In this document: in pieces, positions 25,676 through 35,327 of the stretch | Layout: every line of letters begins with the position of its first letter | Numbering within the stretch: the first letter of the stretch is position 1 | Source of the DNA: Anaerococcus mediterraneensis | GTDB lineage: Bacteria; Bacillota; Clostridia; Tissierellales; Peptoniphilaceae | DNA: 64,000 nucleotides | Direction: 5' to 3' | NCBI RefSeq assembly: GCF_900128415.1 | Contig: NZ_LT635772.1 | Span: 496,001-560,000 of the forward strand | Position numbers and translations under genes: made by a program | Notes under the pieces: generated by a model | Seen by the model: only the letters and a program-made list of their open reading frames with translations | Told to the model about the DNA's origin: nothing | Databases searched by the model: none

Positions 25676-26395
25676 ATGTTCAATTTTATAGCAACCTTGC
25701 TAGGTAAGCTGATGAGATTAATCTATGATCTACTAGCAGCTAACTTTAGCGAACCAGAGTCTATAAGCTTTTATGCTATAGCAATTATAATCATGACCCT
25801 GCTTGTAAGTCTGATAACTATTCCACTTACAATCAGCCAACAAAAACAAGCAGAAAAAACCAGAGCTTTCAAGCCAAAGATGGACGAGGTCCAAAGAAAA
25901 TATGGCTATGATCAACAAGTTTTACAACAAAAAATGCAGGAACTCTACAAAGAAGAGGGCGTGACACCAGGTCTTGCTAGCTGTTTGCCAATGCTTATCC
26001 AACTTCTTGTGATCATTGCACTTTTTAGAGTTATGCAAAATACTGGCAAGTATGTTTTCCCAGAAGGTCTTGACAATATAAGAAATAACTTTTTCTGGGT
26101 AGACAACCTACAAAATCCAGACCCACTATGGTATGGATTGCCGCTTTGGACATCCTTATCTCAAATGGGGGTTACCTTGTTCTCTATGAAGACCAACCCT
26201 CAAATGCAACAGCAACAGGCATCAGGTATGGGATCTATGAATACAATGATGTTATTTTTACCAATTGTATTTTTCTTTACATTTAGAAAATTCCCAGCAG
26301 GTTTGCCACTTTATTACACCCTATCATCATTATTTAGACTTATAATAATGGTGGTAATGCACTTTGTGATGAAAGATAAGAAGGTAATTGATTAA
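25676..26395 (+). CDS. yidC: Membrane protein insertase YidC/Oxa1 family
   Basis: 239 residues with the Gram-positive-type short YidC core of about five membrane segments and no large periplasmic domain. 'ISFYAIAIIIMTLLVSLITIPLTISQQKQAEK' holds the first helix, and 'KMDEVQRKYGYDQQVLQQKMQELYKEEGVTPGLASCLPMLIQ' is the conserved cytoplasmic hairpin. No lipobox is seen. The last base overlaps the start of jag. Confidence 0.95.
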   Translation: MFNFIATLLGKLMRLIYDLLAANFSEPESISFYAIAIIIMTLLVSLITIPLTISQQKQAEKTRAFKPKMDEVQRKYGYDQQVLQQKMQELYKEEGVTPGLASCLPMLIQLLVIIALFRVMQNTGKYVFPEGLDNIRNNFFWVDNLQNPDPLWYGLPLWTSLSQMGVTLFSMKTNPQMQQQQASGMGSMNTMMLFLPIVFFFTFRKFPAGLPLYYTLSSLFRLIIMVVMHFVMKDKKVID

Positions 26396-27363
26396 TGAAA
26401 AAATCTGTAATTAAGTCTGCCAAGACTACTGATGAAGCAATAAGACTTGCTTTAGATGAGATCGGCAAAGAAAAAGACCAAGTAAGCATAGAAGTTTTAG
26501 AAGAAGCTAGCGGCGGTTTTTTGGGCCTTATAGGCGGCAAAGATGCTGTTGTTAGGGTTTCTTATGAAGAGGATATAAAAGAGGTCCTAGAAGACCTAAA
26601 AAGCGAAATAGAAGTAGAATCTTTTAGAGAAGAAATAAAAGACTACGATGTCAAAGAAAGAAGTGACCACTTCAAAAAAGAAGCAGATCTCACAGAAGAG
26701 CCAAAAGCAAAATCAGAAGACAAAGAAGAAACAATCCTAGAAAAAATAGAAGATGGGATAGAAGATTTGGCAGAAGATGTCAAAGAAAAAGCCGCAGACA
26801 TCAAAGAAAATCTAGAAGACTTTATAGAAGAAGATACTGACCTAGTCGAAGAAAAAGAAGAAAACTCTGACTATGCCCTATCTAAAAAACGTTCAAATAT
26901 AGATAGCTACTACAAGGCAAAAAATCTCCTAGAAGATATCCTAAGGGCAATGCACTTTGAAAATGTATCTGTCATAGGCAACCTAGAAGGCACCATAATC
27001 AAGCTAGAAGCCAAGGTTGATGAAAATGATACTGGTATAGCCATAGGTAAACAAGGATCAACCCTTGATTCTATCGAGTTTATCATCAGAAAAGCCATAG
27101 ACTCCAGAGCCAACAACCTTAGAGTAAATGTAGATATAAACAACTACAAAAAACGTCGTGATGAAAAAATAGTCAGACTTGCAAGAGATACAGCAGAAAA
27201 AGTAGCTAGGAGCCAAAAATCTTGGAACCTAAGATACATGAACTCTTATGAAAGAAGACTAGCCCACGAAGAAATCAGCAAACACCCAAATGTAGAAAGC
27301 CACTCAGAAGGCCGTGAGCCACAAAGATATGTAGTAGTAGACTATGTAGGGGAAGATTTATAA
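26395..27363 (+). CDS. jag: RNA-binding protein Jag/KhpB (Jag_N, KH and R3H domains)
   Basis: 322 residues. The Jag N-terminal domain (about 1-52, 'TDEAIRLALDEIGKEKDQVSIEVLEEASGGFLGLIGGKDAVVRV') is followed by a long acidic linker rich in Glu/Lys/Asp (about 55-165). A KH domain follows ('GIAIGKQGSTLDSIEFIIRKAID') and then an R3H domain ('ERRLAHEEISKHPNVESHSEGREPQRYVVV'). It binds RNA and is linked to cell elongation and division in other Firmicutes. It overlaps yidC by one base. Confidence 0.95.
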   Translation: MKKSVIKSAKTTDEAIRLALDEIGKEKDQVSIEVLEEASGGFLGLIGGKDAVVRVSYEEDIKEVLEDLKSEIEVESFREEIKDYDVKERSDHFKKEADLTEEPKAKSEDKEETILEKIEDGIEDLAEDVKEKAADIKENLEDFIEEDTDLVEEKEENSDYALSKKRSNIDSYYKAKNLLEDILRAMHFENVSVIGNLEGTIIKLEAKVDENDTGIAIGKQGSTLDSIEFIIRKAIDSRANNLRVNVDINNYKKRRDEKIVRLARDTAEKVARSQKSWNLRYMNSYERRLAHEEISKHPNVESHSEGREPQRYVVVDYVGEDL

Positions 27364-27369
27364 AAAAAA

Positions 27370-27392
27370 AGCGCCATTTAGGTGCTTTTTTT
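27370..27392 (+). terminator. Rho-independent terminator after jag
   Basis: AGCGCC and GGTGCT form a stem around ATTTA, followed by seven T, directly after the jag stop codon. Confidence 0.85.
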
Positions 27393-27439
27393 GTGCTCAA
27401 AATAATTGCAAAACTAAAGTGTCATTGCAAATAAAGTGA

Positions 27440-28305
27440 GAAATCTCCCGTCCTATAGATATCCTGACTTCATGAGATCCCTCGCCAAGGCTTCGGGATG
27501 ACAGTAGCTAAACGGATAAATGAGATATTTCAAACTCATGTCAAAAGTTAACACCCCTTATCTCAAGCCCCCCCTTATCTCGACTAAGTGAGTGAAGCGA
27601 ACGTATGGAGAGATCTTTTTTCTGAAAATTTTGTAGTATAGATTTCTCCACTCACTACGTTCGGTCGAAAAAAGGGTGGCGTGTAATTGCCTTTGGTAGA
27701 ACCCCCCCCTTATCTCAAGCCCACCCCTTATCTCGACTAAGTGAGTGAAACGAACGCATGGAGAGATCTCTTTTCTGAAAATTTTGCGGTATATATTTCT
27801 TCACTCACTTCGTTCGGTCGAAAAAAGGGTGGTGTGTAACTGCCTTAGGTAGCCCCCTTATCTCGAGGGCAACCCCCCCTTATCTCGACTAAGTGAGTGA
27901 AGCGAACGCATGGAGAGATCTCTTTTTCTAAAAAAATTGCGGTAGAGATTTCTCCACTCACTCCGTTCGGTCGAAAAAAGGGTGGTGTGTAACTGCATTA
28001 GGTAGCCCCCTCTTATCTCGAGAGCAACACCCCCCTTATCTCGACTAAGTGAGTGAAACGAACGCATGGAGAGATCTCTTTTCTGGAAAAATTAATAGTA
28101 TAGATTTCTCCACTCACTACGTTCGGTCGAAAAAAGGAGAGGGTAGGCTATCGGCCTTAGTCGAAAAAAGGGGAGTGTAGGCTGTTGGCCTTAGTCGAAA
28201 AAAGGGTTGTGTAACTGCCTTAGGTAGCCCCCTTATCTCGAGGGCAAGACCCCTTATCTCGACTAAGTGAGTGAAGCGAACGCATGGAGAGATCTCTTTT
28301 TTGGG
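27440..28305. repeat. Non-coding tandem repeat array (~153-bp units) with internal inverted repeats
   Basis: The phrase TCTCGACTAAGTGAGTG starts at 27578, 27731, 27883, 28039 and 28257, giving spacings of 153, 152, 156 and 218 bases. Each unit also contains CACTCAC..CGTTCGGTCGA, an inverted partner of the GTGAGTG and CGAACG parts, and a CTTATCTCG-rich spacer. Ahead of the array (27440-27515) stands a different palindromic repeat containing GATCCCTCG..GGGATGACAG. Frames that read through the array are products of the repeat and are not credible genes. Confidence 0.8.
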
Positions 28306-28310
28306 TTAAA

Positions 28311-28331
28311 AAAGGAGGCTTTGCCTCCTTT
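28311..28331 (-). terminator. Rho-independent terminator of the hsd operon
   Basis: AAAGGAGGC and GCCTCCTTT form a 9-bp stem with a TTT loop, followed on the minus strand by TTTTTTAACC. It lies 13 bases past the hsdR stop. Confidence 0.85.
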
Positions 28332-28343
28332 GATCTGATAATT

Positions 28344-31300
28344 CTATGATTTTATGTTGTACCTGTTTAGCTTGTCGATCTTGTCTACTATGGATGCTCT
28401 TATGACTGCGTCTTCGGCAAAAACTTTGGTTATATAACCTATAGATCTGAATGGATCTTTTTGCATATCTTTTTTGTCTAGGTAGCCGTTTTTCTCGAAA
28501 TATTCCATAATGGTTTTTATAAAGGCGGACTGCTGGTTGTTGAGCTGGTATTTGTCAAAGATTTCTGAGAAGTTTTCTTCTATGACTTTTTTGTCAAGGC
28601 CTACTAGTTTTCTCATAAGGACATAGATAGGTACTTGTCCAAAATACTCCTCATAGTCTTTTTTATCTCCCAGGTCCTCCCAGAGGATTTTTTCTAGGTT
28701 TTTAAAGTCCTCTTCGGTTAGGTCCTCGTTTTTGTGGATCTTTTGGAGGACTCCATCATCCTTTATTTTTTCCTTGATATAGTCCTCTAGTTTTTGCCTA
28801 TAATTTTTTCTAATCTCTACCTGGTAATCATTGTCCCCTGGCCTTGGGTCATTGACTTCTAAATGGTCGATAAAGGTTGAATAAAAGATAGCTCTCGGTT
28901 TGCCTATCAAAAGCGGGATCAAATCTCTGATGTCTTTTCTGACCCTCTCTATGGTTTCTATATCCAGATTTTCTCCAAAAGACTCATCTAAAACCTCATT
29001 AATAGTGTCCATTTTTTCCCTGACTTTGGCTGTCTTGGATTTTTGGGCAAGGTCATAGCAGGTGCTTTTGAGCACATCTAGTTTTTTAGAAGAGCCGACC
29101 CCTTCTAGGATATCTAGCTGGAAATTGACCATGGCAAGGTCAAATCTCTGGGTCATCTCGTCTACCTTGCCAGGATAGATCAGGTCTGAGACCTCCTCGT
29201 TTAATATAGCTAGGTCATTTGGTTTTAGATTTTGCCAATTTTCTATATCCCTATATTTATTTACCGCCTCTAGGTGGAGTCTGACATCAAAGGCCCTATC
29301 GTCTAGGACTGTGACCTTGTAGGCGGCTTCTTTTATGATCTCCTCTAGGTAGGCCTTGTAGTCTGTATATTTTTTATCCTGGAGATAAAATGCCATCTTT
29401 GCCCTAGCATTGAAGATACGAGCTGTCAGCGATTTGCTAATTGTGGCCTTGGTTGGATTTTTGTCCCCATCAAATCTTTCAAAATTGCCACCATAGTCAA
29501 AGATCAAAAAGTGGGCCTTGTCCATACCCTGACCAAATAAATCAGGGCAAAGCCTTGTCCCCCTGCCTATCATCTGTAGGAACATTATCTTTGAATATAT
29601 GGTCTTAAAAAACACCAGGTTTACTATCTCTGGCACATCTATACCTGTATCTAGCATATTGACAGAGATGGCAATTTGTGGCAGGCTGTCCTTGACAGAA
29701 AATTTGTCTATCAAATCTTGGGCGTACTCTACATCATAGCTTATAACCCTGGCAAAGTCTGGGCCCTTTTGTGGGTAGAGGATATCAAATCTCTCCTTGA
29801 TCAGGTCAGCGTGCCTTTGGTTTTTGGCAAAAACTATGGTCTTGCCTATGTCATTGCCGCTAGATGTCCTGATCCCCTCTTTCATAAAGTGATTTATGAC
29901 CCCGTCGACAGTACCCTGGTTAAAAAGCCAGTTGTTGATAGCAGTCCCCGATATATAGTCAATATCAGAATCAGGCCCAACTATTTTGTCAAACTCCTCT
30001 TTCTCCTCGTCAGTCAGTTTTTCTCTAAAAATCCCTTCTTCCATGAGGTTTGACCTGCCCTCTATGCTATAATAATTGACCAAAAATCCAGCATCCACAG
30101 CCTCTTTCATACCGTATGCGTAGGTAGGAGACCCGTCCTCGAGGTTGAAAATCTCGTAGGTATTTTTGTCTATATCCTCCCTAGGAGTGGCAGTAAGTCC
30201 TACAATCTTGGCATCAAAATAGTCAAAAATCGACTTATATCTCTGGTAGATGGACCTGTGGGCCTCATCTATTATTATCAGATCAAAATAGCCGACAGAA
30301 AATACCCTGTCCCCATTTTCGTCAAAAAGATTGTCAATAGAATTGATCATGGTCTGATAGGTTGAAAAAATCATCCTGTTTGACCTGATATTCTCGTATT
30401 TATTTTTCTTTGCCTCGGTGAGATTGGCCATAGACATGGCTGGCAAGAGGCTAGCAAAGTTTTTCTTGGCCTGGTTTATAAGGGCAGTCCTATCTGCCAA
30501 AAATAAAATCCTGGATGCCCAATTGGCCTTGGTCAGTATATCGACAATGGAAATGGCAGTCCTGGTCTTGCCCGTACCTGTGGCCATGACAAGGAGAGCC
30601 GACCTCCTATTTTGCCTAAAGGCATCTATGGTCGCCCTTATCGCCTCTTTTTGGTAGGTCCTGTTGGTGATATCAGTATTTATCTGATAGGTATCTAGGC
30701 TTTTTGCAAGATGTCTGCGGTCCATGAGCCTTTGCAAATCCTCCTGGCTATAAAAACCAGATACCTCCCTTTGGCTCTCATCATCTACAAAATAGGTTTT
30801 ATAGCCATTGGTTAGAAAATAAAATGGCCTTCTCTTATATTTTTCTTCGAGTCCTTTGCAATACAAACTCGCCTGGTTAGACCCAATCCTAGGATCTTTT
30901 TCGGTATTTTTGGCCTCCACTACTGCTAGAGGGCTACCGTCTTTGCCATATAAAACATAATCGGCAAAGCCTGTCCCAGATTTGTTAGGCATAGAGCCTG
31001 TAAGCTCTTCTGTCCTGGCTGTAGATCCTAGCTTCCAGCCGGCAAGCTCTAGGTTTATATCTATGAGATACTTCCTAGCTTCTGCCTCGGATTTTGGATC
31101 TAGGACAAATTCTTCGTCCTTGTCCTTGGACTCCTCTAGGTTCTTGGATACAGTCTTTTTGACCTCTGGGTCAGTATGGACCTCTAGGTCCTCTTTTTCT
31201 AGGTTTTTCACCAGGTCTTCTACCTGGTCTTTTCTGATAAAATCATCCATGGATGGGAGGAGGTCCTCCCTAAAAATCCTCTTTTCGTGACACCTGTACC

Positions 31301-31685
31301 TGTAGGTAAAATCTATGAACTTCATAAACTCAAAAAGTGAATTCAAAATCATGACAGCAAAGTGCCTATCATAGTTTGCCGCACCGTGGATAGCCTTGTT
31401 GCCAGAATCTCTGATCAGATGCAAGACCTTTAGGAGTTTATCATTGGCCAGTCTCCTTTTGAAAGATGGGTTTGTCATAAGGCTTGCTAGATTACTATCG
31501 CCTGTATAATCTTTCATAGACTTATCTACATCATAGATCCATTTTATAGCAAGCTCCATAGCCCTACGAGCAGAAGAAACCGCTAGGTCATTTGAAAAAG
31601 CTAGGGCCATCTCTGCCTCGTGACAAGCCTGGGCAAAGCTCTTATAAAGATCTATATCCAATAAATAATCAAAATTACCTGTCAT
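28344..31685 (-). CDS. hsdR: Type I restriction enzyme R subunit
   Basis: 1113 residues. The N-terminal ~130 residues form a DUF4145-like helical domain. The nuclease follows, with Asp242 in FADYVL and the E-x-K pair in VVEAKN (257-259). Then comes an SF2 translocase with MATGTGKT (367-374), DEAH (473-476) and 'VGLTATP', and helicase motifs V-VI ('MLDTGIDVPEIVNLVFFKTIYSKIMFLQMIGRGTR'). R cleaves DNA after translocation but only as part of the R2M2S complex. Since hsdM is cut by the mobile element, the complex cannot form from this locus as it stands. A 9-base gap separates it from hsdS. Confidence 0.93.
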   Translation of the reverse strand: MTGNFDYLLDIDLYKSFAQACHEAEMALAFSNDLAVSSARRAMELAIKWIYDVDKSMKDYTGDSNLASLMTNPSFKRRLANDKLLKVLHLIRDSGNKAIHGAANYDRHFAVMILNSLFEFMKFIDFTYRYRCHEKRIFREDLLPSMDDFIRKDQVEDLVKNLEKEDLEVHTDPEVKKTVSKNLEESKDKDEEFVLDPKSEAEARKYLIDINLELAGWKLGSTARTEELTGSMPNKSGTGFADYVLYGKDGSPLAVVEAKNTEKDPRIGSNQASLYCKGLEEKYKRRPFYFLTNGYKTYFVDDESQREVSGFYSQEDLQRLMDRRHLAKSLDTYQINTDITNRTYQKEAIRATIDAFRQNRRSALLVMATGTGKTRTAISIVDILTKANWASRILFLADRTALINQAKKNFASLLPAMSMANLTEAKKNKYENIRSNRMIFSTYQTMINSIDNLFDENGDRVFSVGYFDLIIIDEAHRSIYQRYKSIFDYFDAKIVGLTATPREDIDKNTYEIFNLEDGSPTYAYGMKEAVDAGFLVNYYSIEGRSNLMEEGIFREKLTDEEKEEFDKIVGPDSDIDYISGTAINNWLFNQGTVDGVINHFMKEGIRTSSGNDIGKTIVFAKNQRHADLIKERFDILYPQKGPDFARVISYDVEYAQDLIDKFSVKDSLPQIAISVNMLDTGIDVPEIVNLVFFKTIYSKIMFLQMIGRGTRLCPDLFGQGMDKAHFLIFDYGGNFERFDGDKNPTKATISKSLTARIFNARAKMAFYLQDKKYTDYKAYLEEIIKEAAYKVTVLDDRAFDVRLHLEAVNKYRDIENWQNLKPNDLAILNEEVSDLIYPGKVDEMTQRFDLAMVNFQLDILEGVGSSKKLDVLKSTCYDLAQKSKTAKVREKMDTINEVLDESFGENLDIETIERVRKDIRDLIPLLIGKPRAIFYSTFIDHLEVNDPRPGDNDYQVEIRKNYRQKLEDYIKEKIKDDGVLQKIHKNEDLTEEDFKNLEKILWEDLGDKKDYEEYFGQVPIYVLMRKLVGLDKKVIEENFSEIFDKYQLNNQQSAFIKTIMEYFEKNGYLDKKDMQKDPFRSIGYITKVFAEDAVIRASIVDKIDKLNRYNIKS

Positions 31686-31694
31686 ACTTCCTCC

Positions 31695-32864
31695 TTATTT
31701 GCCCAAAGACCCGTCAAAGGCATCCTGCATAAGAGATGCAAAAAGATCAGAAAGCTCTGATAGAGAGTCCTCCAAAATCCCCTTCTGCCCCTCAATTTTT
31801 GTAACCAGGTCTGCGAACTTGTTTTGCTTTTCGATTGGTGGACAAATTATTTTGAATTCTCTTAACTCCTTTGAATTAATGTTTGACATATTTATTGACG
31901 CTTTAGCTTTAATAAACAATGTTTTTTTAAAGAAACTCATATTCATTTGTCTTGATAAAAATATAGGATTTATTTTTTCGTTAACTCTCAATCTTATTAA
32001 ATATCCTGCATATGCCATTTCTTGGTCTAAATTGTATATAGCAGTTTTTCCAACCAATTCTTTACTGTTAGTTCTATTGAATAAAATATCGCCATTTTTT
32101 ACTAAGTATTTATCTTTTTCATCATCAGAAATATCGATATATTTCAGATCATTCAGATCTAACAATCCATTATAAGTAATATTTCCCATTCGTAAAATAG
32201 GATAATTTCCGGTTTTATCATCAGCTTTTTTGCTTGTTCCATATTGTGTTGACTTAGCTATTTCATCAATTTTTAACACATCATATTTAGTAGAAATTAT
32301 ATCACCAAACATTTGATAAAAACTAGACTCAAGCAAATCATCCAAGGCCTGGATCTGGTCCTGGCGGATTTTGATTAGTTTTTCAGCTACTGACAAACAC
32401 TCTACTATTGATTTTTGTGTTTTTTTATCAGGCAAAAGAATCTCGAAGTTTCTTAAAATAGATAAGTTTATATTGTTTTGAGCAACTCCCCTACTTTTTG
32501 CTATCACCTCATCTTTTATAGATAATAAATAATAATATACATATTCTTTTAATGCTAAATCCTCATTGACATCAACTCCAGCGATCGCTTGATTAGTAGA
32601 TGAGTCAATACTTAGTATTGTTGCTTCACCTATGGTTGCAAATATACTATAAAGTATTGTTCCAGCTTTAAAAAGTTTTGCAGATGAGTTTTCTAAGCCA
32701 TTTTCATTGATGAATTCTTCTGTTTTATCTAAAAATTTTCCATTGAAATCTGATATTTTAGCCCATGGTATTTTGCCATTATCCCAATATTCTTTATTGG
32801 ATCTACTAGGAGTTCCACCAGCTTTGATATCAGCTATATCCCCTAATCTCACCCAGTCCATCAC
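31695..32864 (-). CDS. hsdS: Type I restriction enzyme specificity subunit
   Basis: 389 residues with the two target-recognition domains typical of HsdS: TRD1 at about 5-150 ('VRLGDIADIKAGGTPSRSNKEYWDNGKIPW') and TRD2 at about 195-345 ('TQYGTSKKADDKTGNYPILRMGNITYNG'). Each is followed by a conserved helical spacer ('LPDKKTQKSIVECLSVAEKLI' and 'PPIEKQNKFADLVTKIEGQKGIL'). It selects the bipartite DNA target for both M and R subunits. The start overlaps the hsdM stop by 4 bases. Confidence 0.92.
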   Translation of the reverse strand: MMDWVRLGDIADIKAGGTPSRSNKEYWDNGKIPWAKISDFNGKFLDKTEEFINENGLENSSAKLFKAGTILYSIFATIGEATILSIDSSTNQAIAGVDVNEDLALKEYVYYYLLSIKDEVIAKSRGVAQNNINLSILRNFEILLPDKKTQKSIVECLSVAEKLIKIRQDQIQALDDLLESSFYQMFGDIISTKYDVLKIDEIAKSTQYGTSKKADDKTGNYPILRMGNITYNGLLDLNDLKYIDISDDEKDKYLVKNGDILFNRTNSKELVGKTAIYNLDQEMAYAGYLIRLRVNEKINPIFLSRQMNMSFFKKTLFIKAKASINMSNINSKELREFKIICPPIEKQNKFADLVTKIEGQKGILEDSLSELSDLFASLMQDAFDGSLGK

Positions 32865-33757
32865 ATATCACCCAACATTTCTTTTAGCTTGTCCATGCTT
32901 GTGGAAAAGTCTTTTTCAAGCTTTTCTATCCTTCCTACTATGTCTTCGGTTTTGTCGTAGGTGATTTTTTCGTATTCTATTTCCTTGTATTTGTTGATGG
33001 ATAGGTCGTAGTCGTTTTTGGCGATTTCTTCTTTGTCTACCATAAAGGACTTGTCTGTCCTTGGCTTATCTTTTTGGGCCTCTAGGTTTTTGAAGGATTC
33101 TATGATGTCTGGTATGTCGTTTTCTGCAATTGGAGTTCTGTTGTCATTTAGGCTGTAGCCGTCATTTTCCATATCGTAGAACCAGACCTTGTCAGTACCG
33201 CCTATACCAGTTTTATTGAAGATCAAAATCCCTGTCGATACTCCTGCATAGGGTTTGAAAACCCCGCTTGGCATGGAGATGACCCCTATTAGCTCGTGGT
33301 TTTCTATGAGGTTTTCTCTCAAGGTCTTGTGGGCCTTGGACGAGCCAAACAAAACTCCATCTGGGACTATGACTGCTGCCCTGCCGCCAGGGACTAGCAT
33401 TTTTATAAAGAGGTCTACAAAAAGTAGCTCGGTTTTTTTGGTCTTTATAGATGCCACTAGGTCTGCTGATACAGAATCAGAGTCTAGAGATCCCCTAAAA
33501 GGCGGATTGGCAAGGATAAGTGTGTACTTGTCCCTATCAGGATTGTCATCAGAAAGTGAGTCCCTGTAGCCTATGTCTGGGTTTTCTACTGAGTGGAGCA
33601 TCATATTCATAGCTGCTATACGGAGCATGGTGGTGTCCATATCAAAACCATAAAACATTTTGTTGTGGAAATGGTCTAGGGCCTGGCTATCAAAGAAAAG
33701 ATCTGGGTCATTTTCTCTGAGATATTGGCAGGCTGCGACCAAAAATCCTGCTGTACC
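32861..33757 (-). pseudogene. hsdM: Type I methyltransferase subunit HsdM, 5'-truncated by element insertion
   Basis: About 298 residues of the C-terminal part remain. Homology begins abruptly at 'GTAGFLVAACQYLREN', within AdoMet motif I (family: DPACGTAGFL). The catalytic NPPF is present (LILANPPFRGSLD) along with 'AVIVPDGVLFGSSKAHKTLRENL'. The N-terminal ~170-200 residues are missing, and an in-frame TGA lies two codons before the homology. A TTG at 33742 could start a fragment, but it would lack motif I. The missing half should lie past the other end of the element, outside this window. Confidence 0.9.
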
Positions 33758-33780
33758 CTCTCATGTCAAGCTTATGACAA
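33755..33780. other. Candidate attachment-site junction (host hsdM / mobile element)
   Basis: Host coding similarity stops at 33757. The adjoining element sequence contains an interrupted inverted repeat, TGTCA..TGACA, at about 33763-33778. Large serine recombinases exchange at a 2-base core flanked by such imperfect repeats, so the crossover probably lies within 33756-33765. The exact core cannot be fixed without the other junction. Confidence 0.5.
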
Positions 33781-33807
33781 AAAAGGGGTTATAGTTATGT
33801 AATTTAA

Positions 33808-33828
33808 AAGAGAGTGATTGCTCACTCC
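33808..33828 (-). terminator. Terminator after the recombinase operon
   Basis: GAGTGA and TCACTC form a 6-bp stem with a TTGC loop; on the minus strand TCTTTTAAATT follows. It would insulate the element from hsdM. Confidence 0.6.
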
Positions 33829-33833
33829 CTTTG

Positions 33834-35327
33834 CTACTTCCATATTATGTTCAACACTTCGTTTCCTTCACAGAATACTGAATCTATATATTTCTCCATC
33901 AATTCTCTGGTAAGTTTAGTGTTGTCTATTACTTCTTTTTCTTCTTTTGCTTTTTGTATTTTTTCTTTTATTGCTTGTATTTCTTCATCTATCGAATTTT
34001 TAGAGTCAATGAATTTTTGTCTGTTCATCTTGCCTAATTTATACTTCTCAAAACTTTGCATTTTCTTAGTTTCAAGATCTTCGATAGATTTTTCCATAGG
34101 TTTAACTTTTACTTTTTCATCCTTGATTGGATCTTCTAGACCATATTTTTCCTTTATTGCTTCAAATACTTGCTCTTCAAGGCTTCCTGCTCTTGAGTTC
34201 TTGTGTTTTACATTATTACACTTACATATCCTACAAGTAAAATATGTGTGAACCCTTATAGTACCATCTTGTCGTTTCCTTTTTGATTGAGTACATCCTA
34301 GAATGTGATTACAAGTTGGACATTTTGCAAAACCTTGTAATGGAGATTTCTTTCTCCATTCATAATCGGTATTCTTACCTTTCATAAACAGATTCTTCTC
34401 TTTAATCTTTTGAACTTTTTCAAAGTCTTCTTTAGATATAATAGCTTCATGGTTATTCTCAACTCTTCCCCATTCTTCTTTTGGTTTGAATTTAAAAGAA
34501 GATGGATTCAATACTGACTTATCTTGCATATTGAAAGTGTAAGTTCCAGTATAATTTTCATTTGCTAATACATCTATTACATTGCCATTAGTCCAAGTTG
34601 GTCTAGGCTTTTTTGCAGTTCTAATTATTGAATATTCAAAGTCAAGATTGGTTAATTCGCTCTTTCTTTTTGATGGTGTTGGAATTTTTTCTTCATTTAA
34701 TATCTTAGCTATATTTCTTGAAGATATACCATCAAGTGCAAGTTTAAAAATCTTCTTTACTATCCAAGCTGTTTCTTCATCAACTATGATTTTGTGTCTA
34801 TCATTAGGATCTTTCATGTATCCCAATGGTGGACTCCAAGCTAAAAACTTTCCTTGTTTTTTAAGTGTAGTCATAGATGACTTTACCTTTTCAGAAATAT
34901 CTTTTGTGTAGAAATCATATAATAGTCCCTTGAATTGAATATCTAAATCTGTTCCATTCCCCTTTTCTTTGTTGCTATCATATCCATCATTTATGGCAAT
35001 GAATCTTACTCCTAGGAATGGAAATATATTTTCAAGGTAATCTCCAAGTGTTATATAATCTCTCATAAATCTGGACAAGTCTTTTACAATTATCGTCTGG
35101 ATATTATTTTTCTTTACATCTTCAAGCATTCTTTGAAAGGCTGGTCTATTTTCATTTGTTCCAGAATATCCGTCATCGACATATTCTTCTCTTGTGAAGT
35201 TTTTAAATTCTTCATTCTTATCTAGATAATCATTTAGATAAGCCCTTTGATTTATGATACTTTCACTTTCATCAGTCTTTATCATATCTTCAACGGATAA
35301 TCTAATATAAAGAGCAATCTTACTCAT
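33834..35327 (-). CDS. Large serine recombinase (third of three)
   Basis: 497 residues. The resolvase catalytic domain has the nucleophile in YIRLSVED (Ser about 11), followed by 'EYVDDGYSGTNENRPAFQRMLED' and 'IIVKDLSRFMRDYITLGDYLE'. A recombinase domain follows (about 165-290, 'GYMKDPNDRHKI...'). A zinc ribbon has intact Cys (CPTCNHILGC...CRICKC), and a coiled-coil segment lies near 400-465. Members of this family integrate and excise elements such as Tn4451-like and vanB-type ICEs. It overlaps the previous recombinase gene by 8 bases. Confidence 0.93.
   Translation of the reverse strand: MSKIALYIRLSVEDMIKTDESESIINQRAYLNDYLDKNEEFKNFTREEYVDDGYSGTNENRPAFQRMLEDVKKNNIQTIIVKDLSRFMRDYITLGDYLENIFPFLGVRFIAINDGYDSNKEKGNGTDLDIQFKGLLYDFYTKDISEKVKSSMTTLKKQGKFLAWSPPLGYMKDPNDRHKIIVDEETAWIVKKIFKLALDGISSRNIAKILNEEKIPTPSKRKSELTNLDFEYSIIRTAKKPRPTWTNGNVIDVLANENYTGTYTFNMQDKSVLNPSSFKFKPKEEWGRVENNHEAIISKEDFEKVQKIKEKNLFMKGKNTDYEWRKKSPLQGFAKCPTCNHILGCTQSKRKRQDGTIRVHTYFTCRICKCNNVKHKNSRAGSLEEQVFEAIKEKYGLEDPIKDEKVKVKPMEKSIEDLETKKMQSFEKYKLGKMNRQKFIDSKNSIDEEIQAIKEKIQKAKEEKEVIDNTKLTRELMEKYIDSVFCEGNEVLNIIWK

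Noticed and set aside
27858..28067. 69-codon minus-strand frame through the repeat array
   Set aside because: It is built from the tandem repeat (its own protein repeats itself) and has no ribosome-binding site.
27440..28305. CRISPR array
   Set aside because: Repeat units are ~153 bp and contiguous, with no short unique spacers and no cas genes nearby.
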